Source of the DNA: Trichobilharzia szidati
Lineage: Eukaryota; Platyhelminthes; Trematoda; Strigeidida; Schistosomatidae
NCBI GenBank assembly: GCA_944472155.2
Contig: OX235275.1
Location: 52,035,228 to 52,099,227, forward strand
Direction of reading: 5' to 3'
Length of the DNA stretch: 64,000 nucleotides
Shown piece by piece: positions 63,933 through 64,000 of this stretch. Under the pieces are notes generated by a model. The model did not search any database. It had not been told where the DNA came from and saw only the letters and a list, made by a program, of their open reading frames with translations. The stretch's first letter is position 1. Every line of letters begins with the position of its first letter. The position numbers were made by a program, and so were the translations under genes.

Positions 63933-64000
63933 CCCTATGAAAAGTAAAACACGTAGCTCAGAGAAATGTCTCTTTTCGGCGAATTCATTCACTTAGCTGT
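63933..64000. other. Window end, no feature
   Basis: Short unassigned sequence. Confidence 0.3.

Overview
The window reads as a gene-poor, repeat-dense stretch of a flatworm genome, most probably a schistosomatid trematode (Schistosoma or a close relative). It is AT-rich and has no operons or prokaryotic signals. It is packed with decayed RTE-type LINEs, Penelope-like elements (PLEs), a BEL/Pao gag fragment, and tRNA-derived SINEs carrying hammerhead-ribozyme cores of the S. mansoni SM-alpha kind. Only one stretch looks like a host gene: a threonine-rich exon on the minus strand at 2997-3660. Species and family names are recognised from memory of these families, not from a search.

Layout. 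1-2646: an RTE LINE split by a second non-LTR element, a PLE fragment and tRNA-Gly-type SINEs. 2997-3660: host exon. 3802-9745: hammerhead SINEs interleaved with three PLE copies. 9746-15785: decayed SINEs, nested PLEs (one inside another) and a 201-bp-arm palindrome. 15785-27575: compound hammerhead SINE, RTE copies, PLE fragments, and a BEL/Pao gag between short direct repeats. 27955-32385: hammerhead SINE cluster and one LINE nested in another. 32705-43943: a tandem array of roughly 4.1-kb units made by recombination between two RTE copies. 44000-61720: decayed RTE, SINE and PLE copies separated by unannotated AT-rich DNA. 62454-63932: the best preserved PLE, with 278-bp inverted ends and a 280-codon ORF.

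How the parts relate. RTE LINEs supply reverse transcriptase; the tRNA-Gly SINE ends in a close match to the RTE 3' terminus, as expected for a LINE/SINE partner pair. PLEs supply a reverse transcriptase with a GIY-YIG endonuclease. PLE copies and hammerhead SINEs share an unusual shape: a copy whose 5' side is capped by an inverted copy of its own 3' end, with 10-13-bp target duplications in the clearest cases. I infer that the hammerhead SINEs are mobilised by PLE machinery, or that both pass through a common template-switching step. That link, the ribozyme-bearing compound SINEs, and the recombined LINE array are the most interesting content. Target-site duplications let the order of several insertions be read directly.
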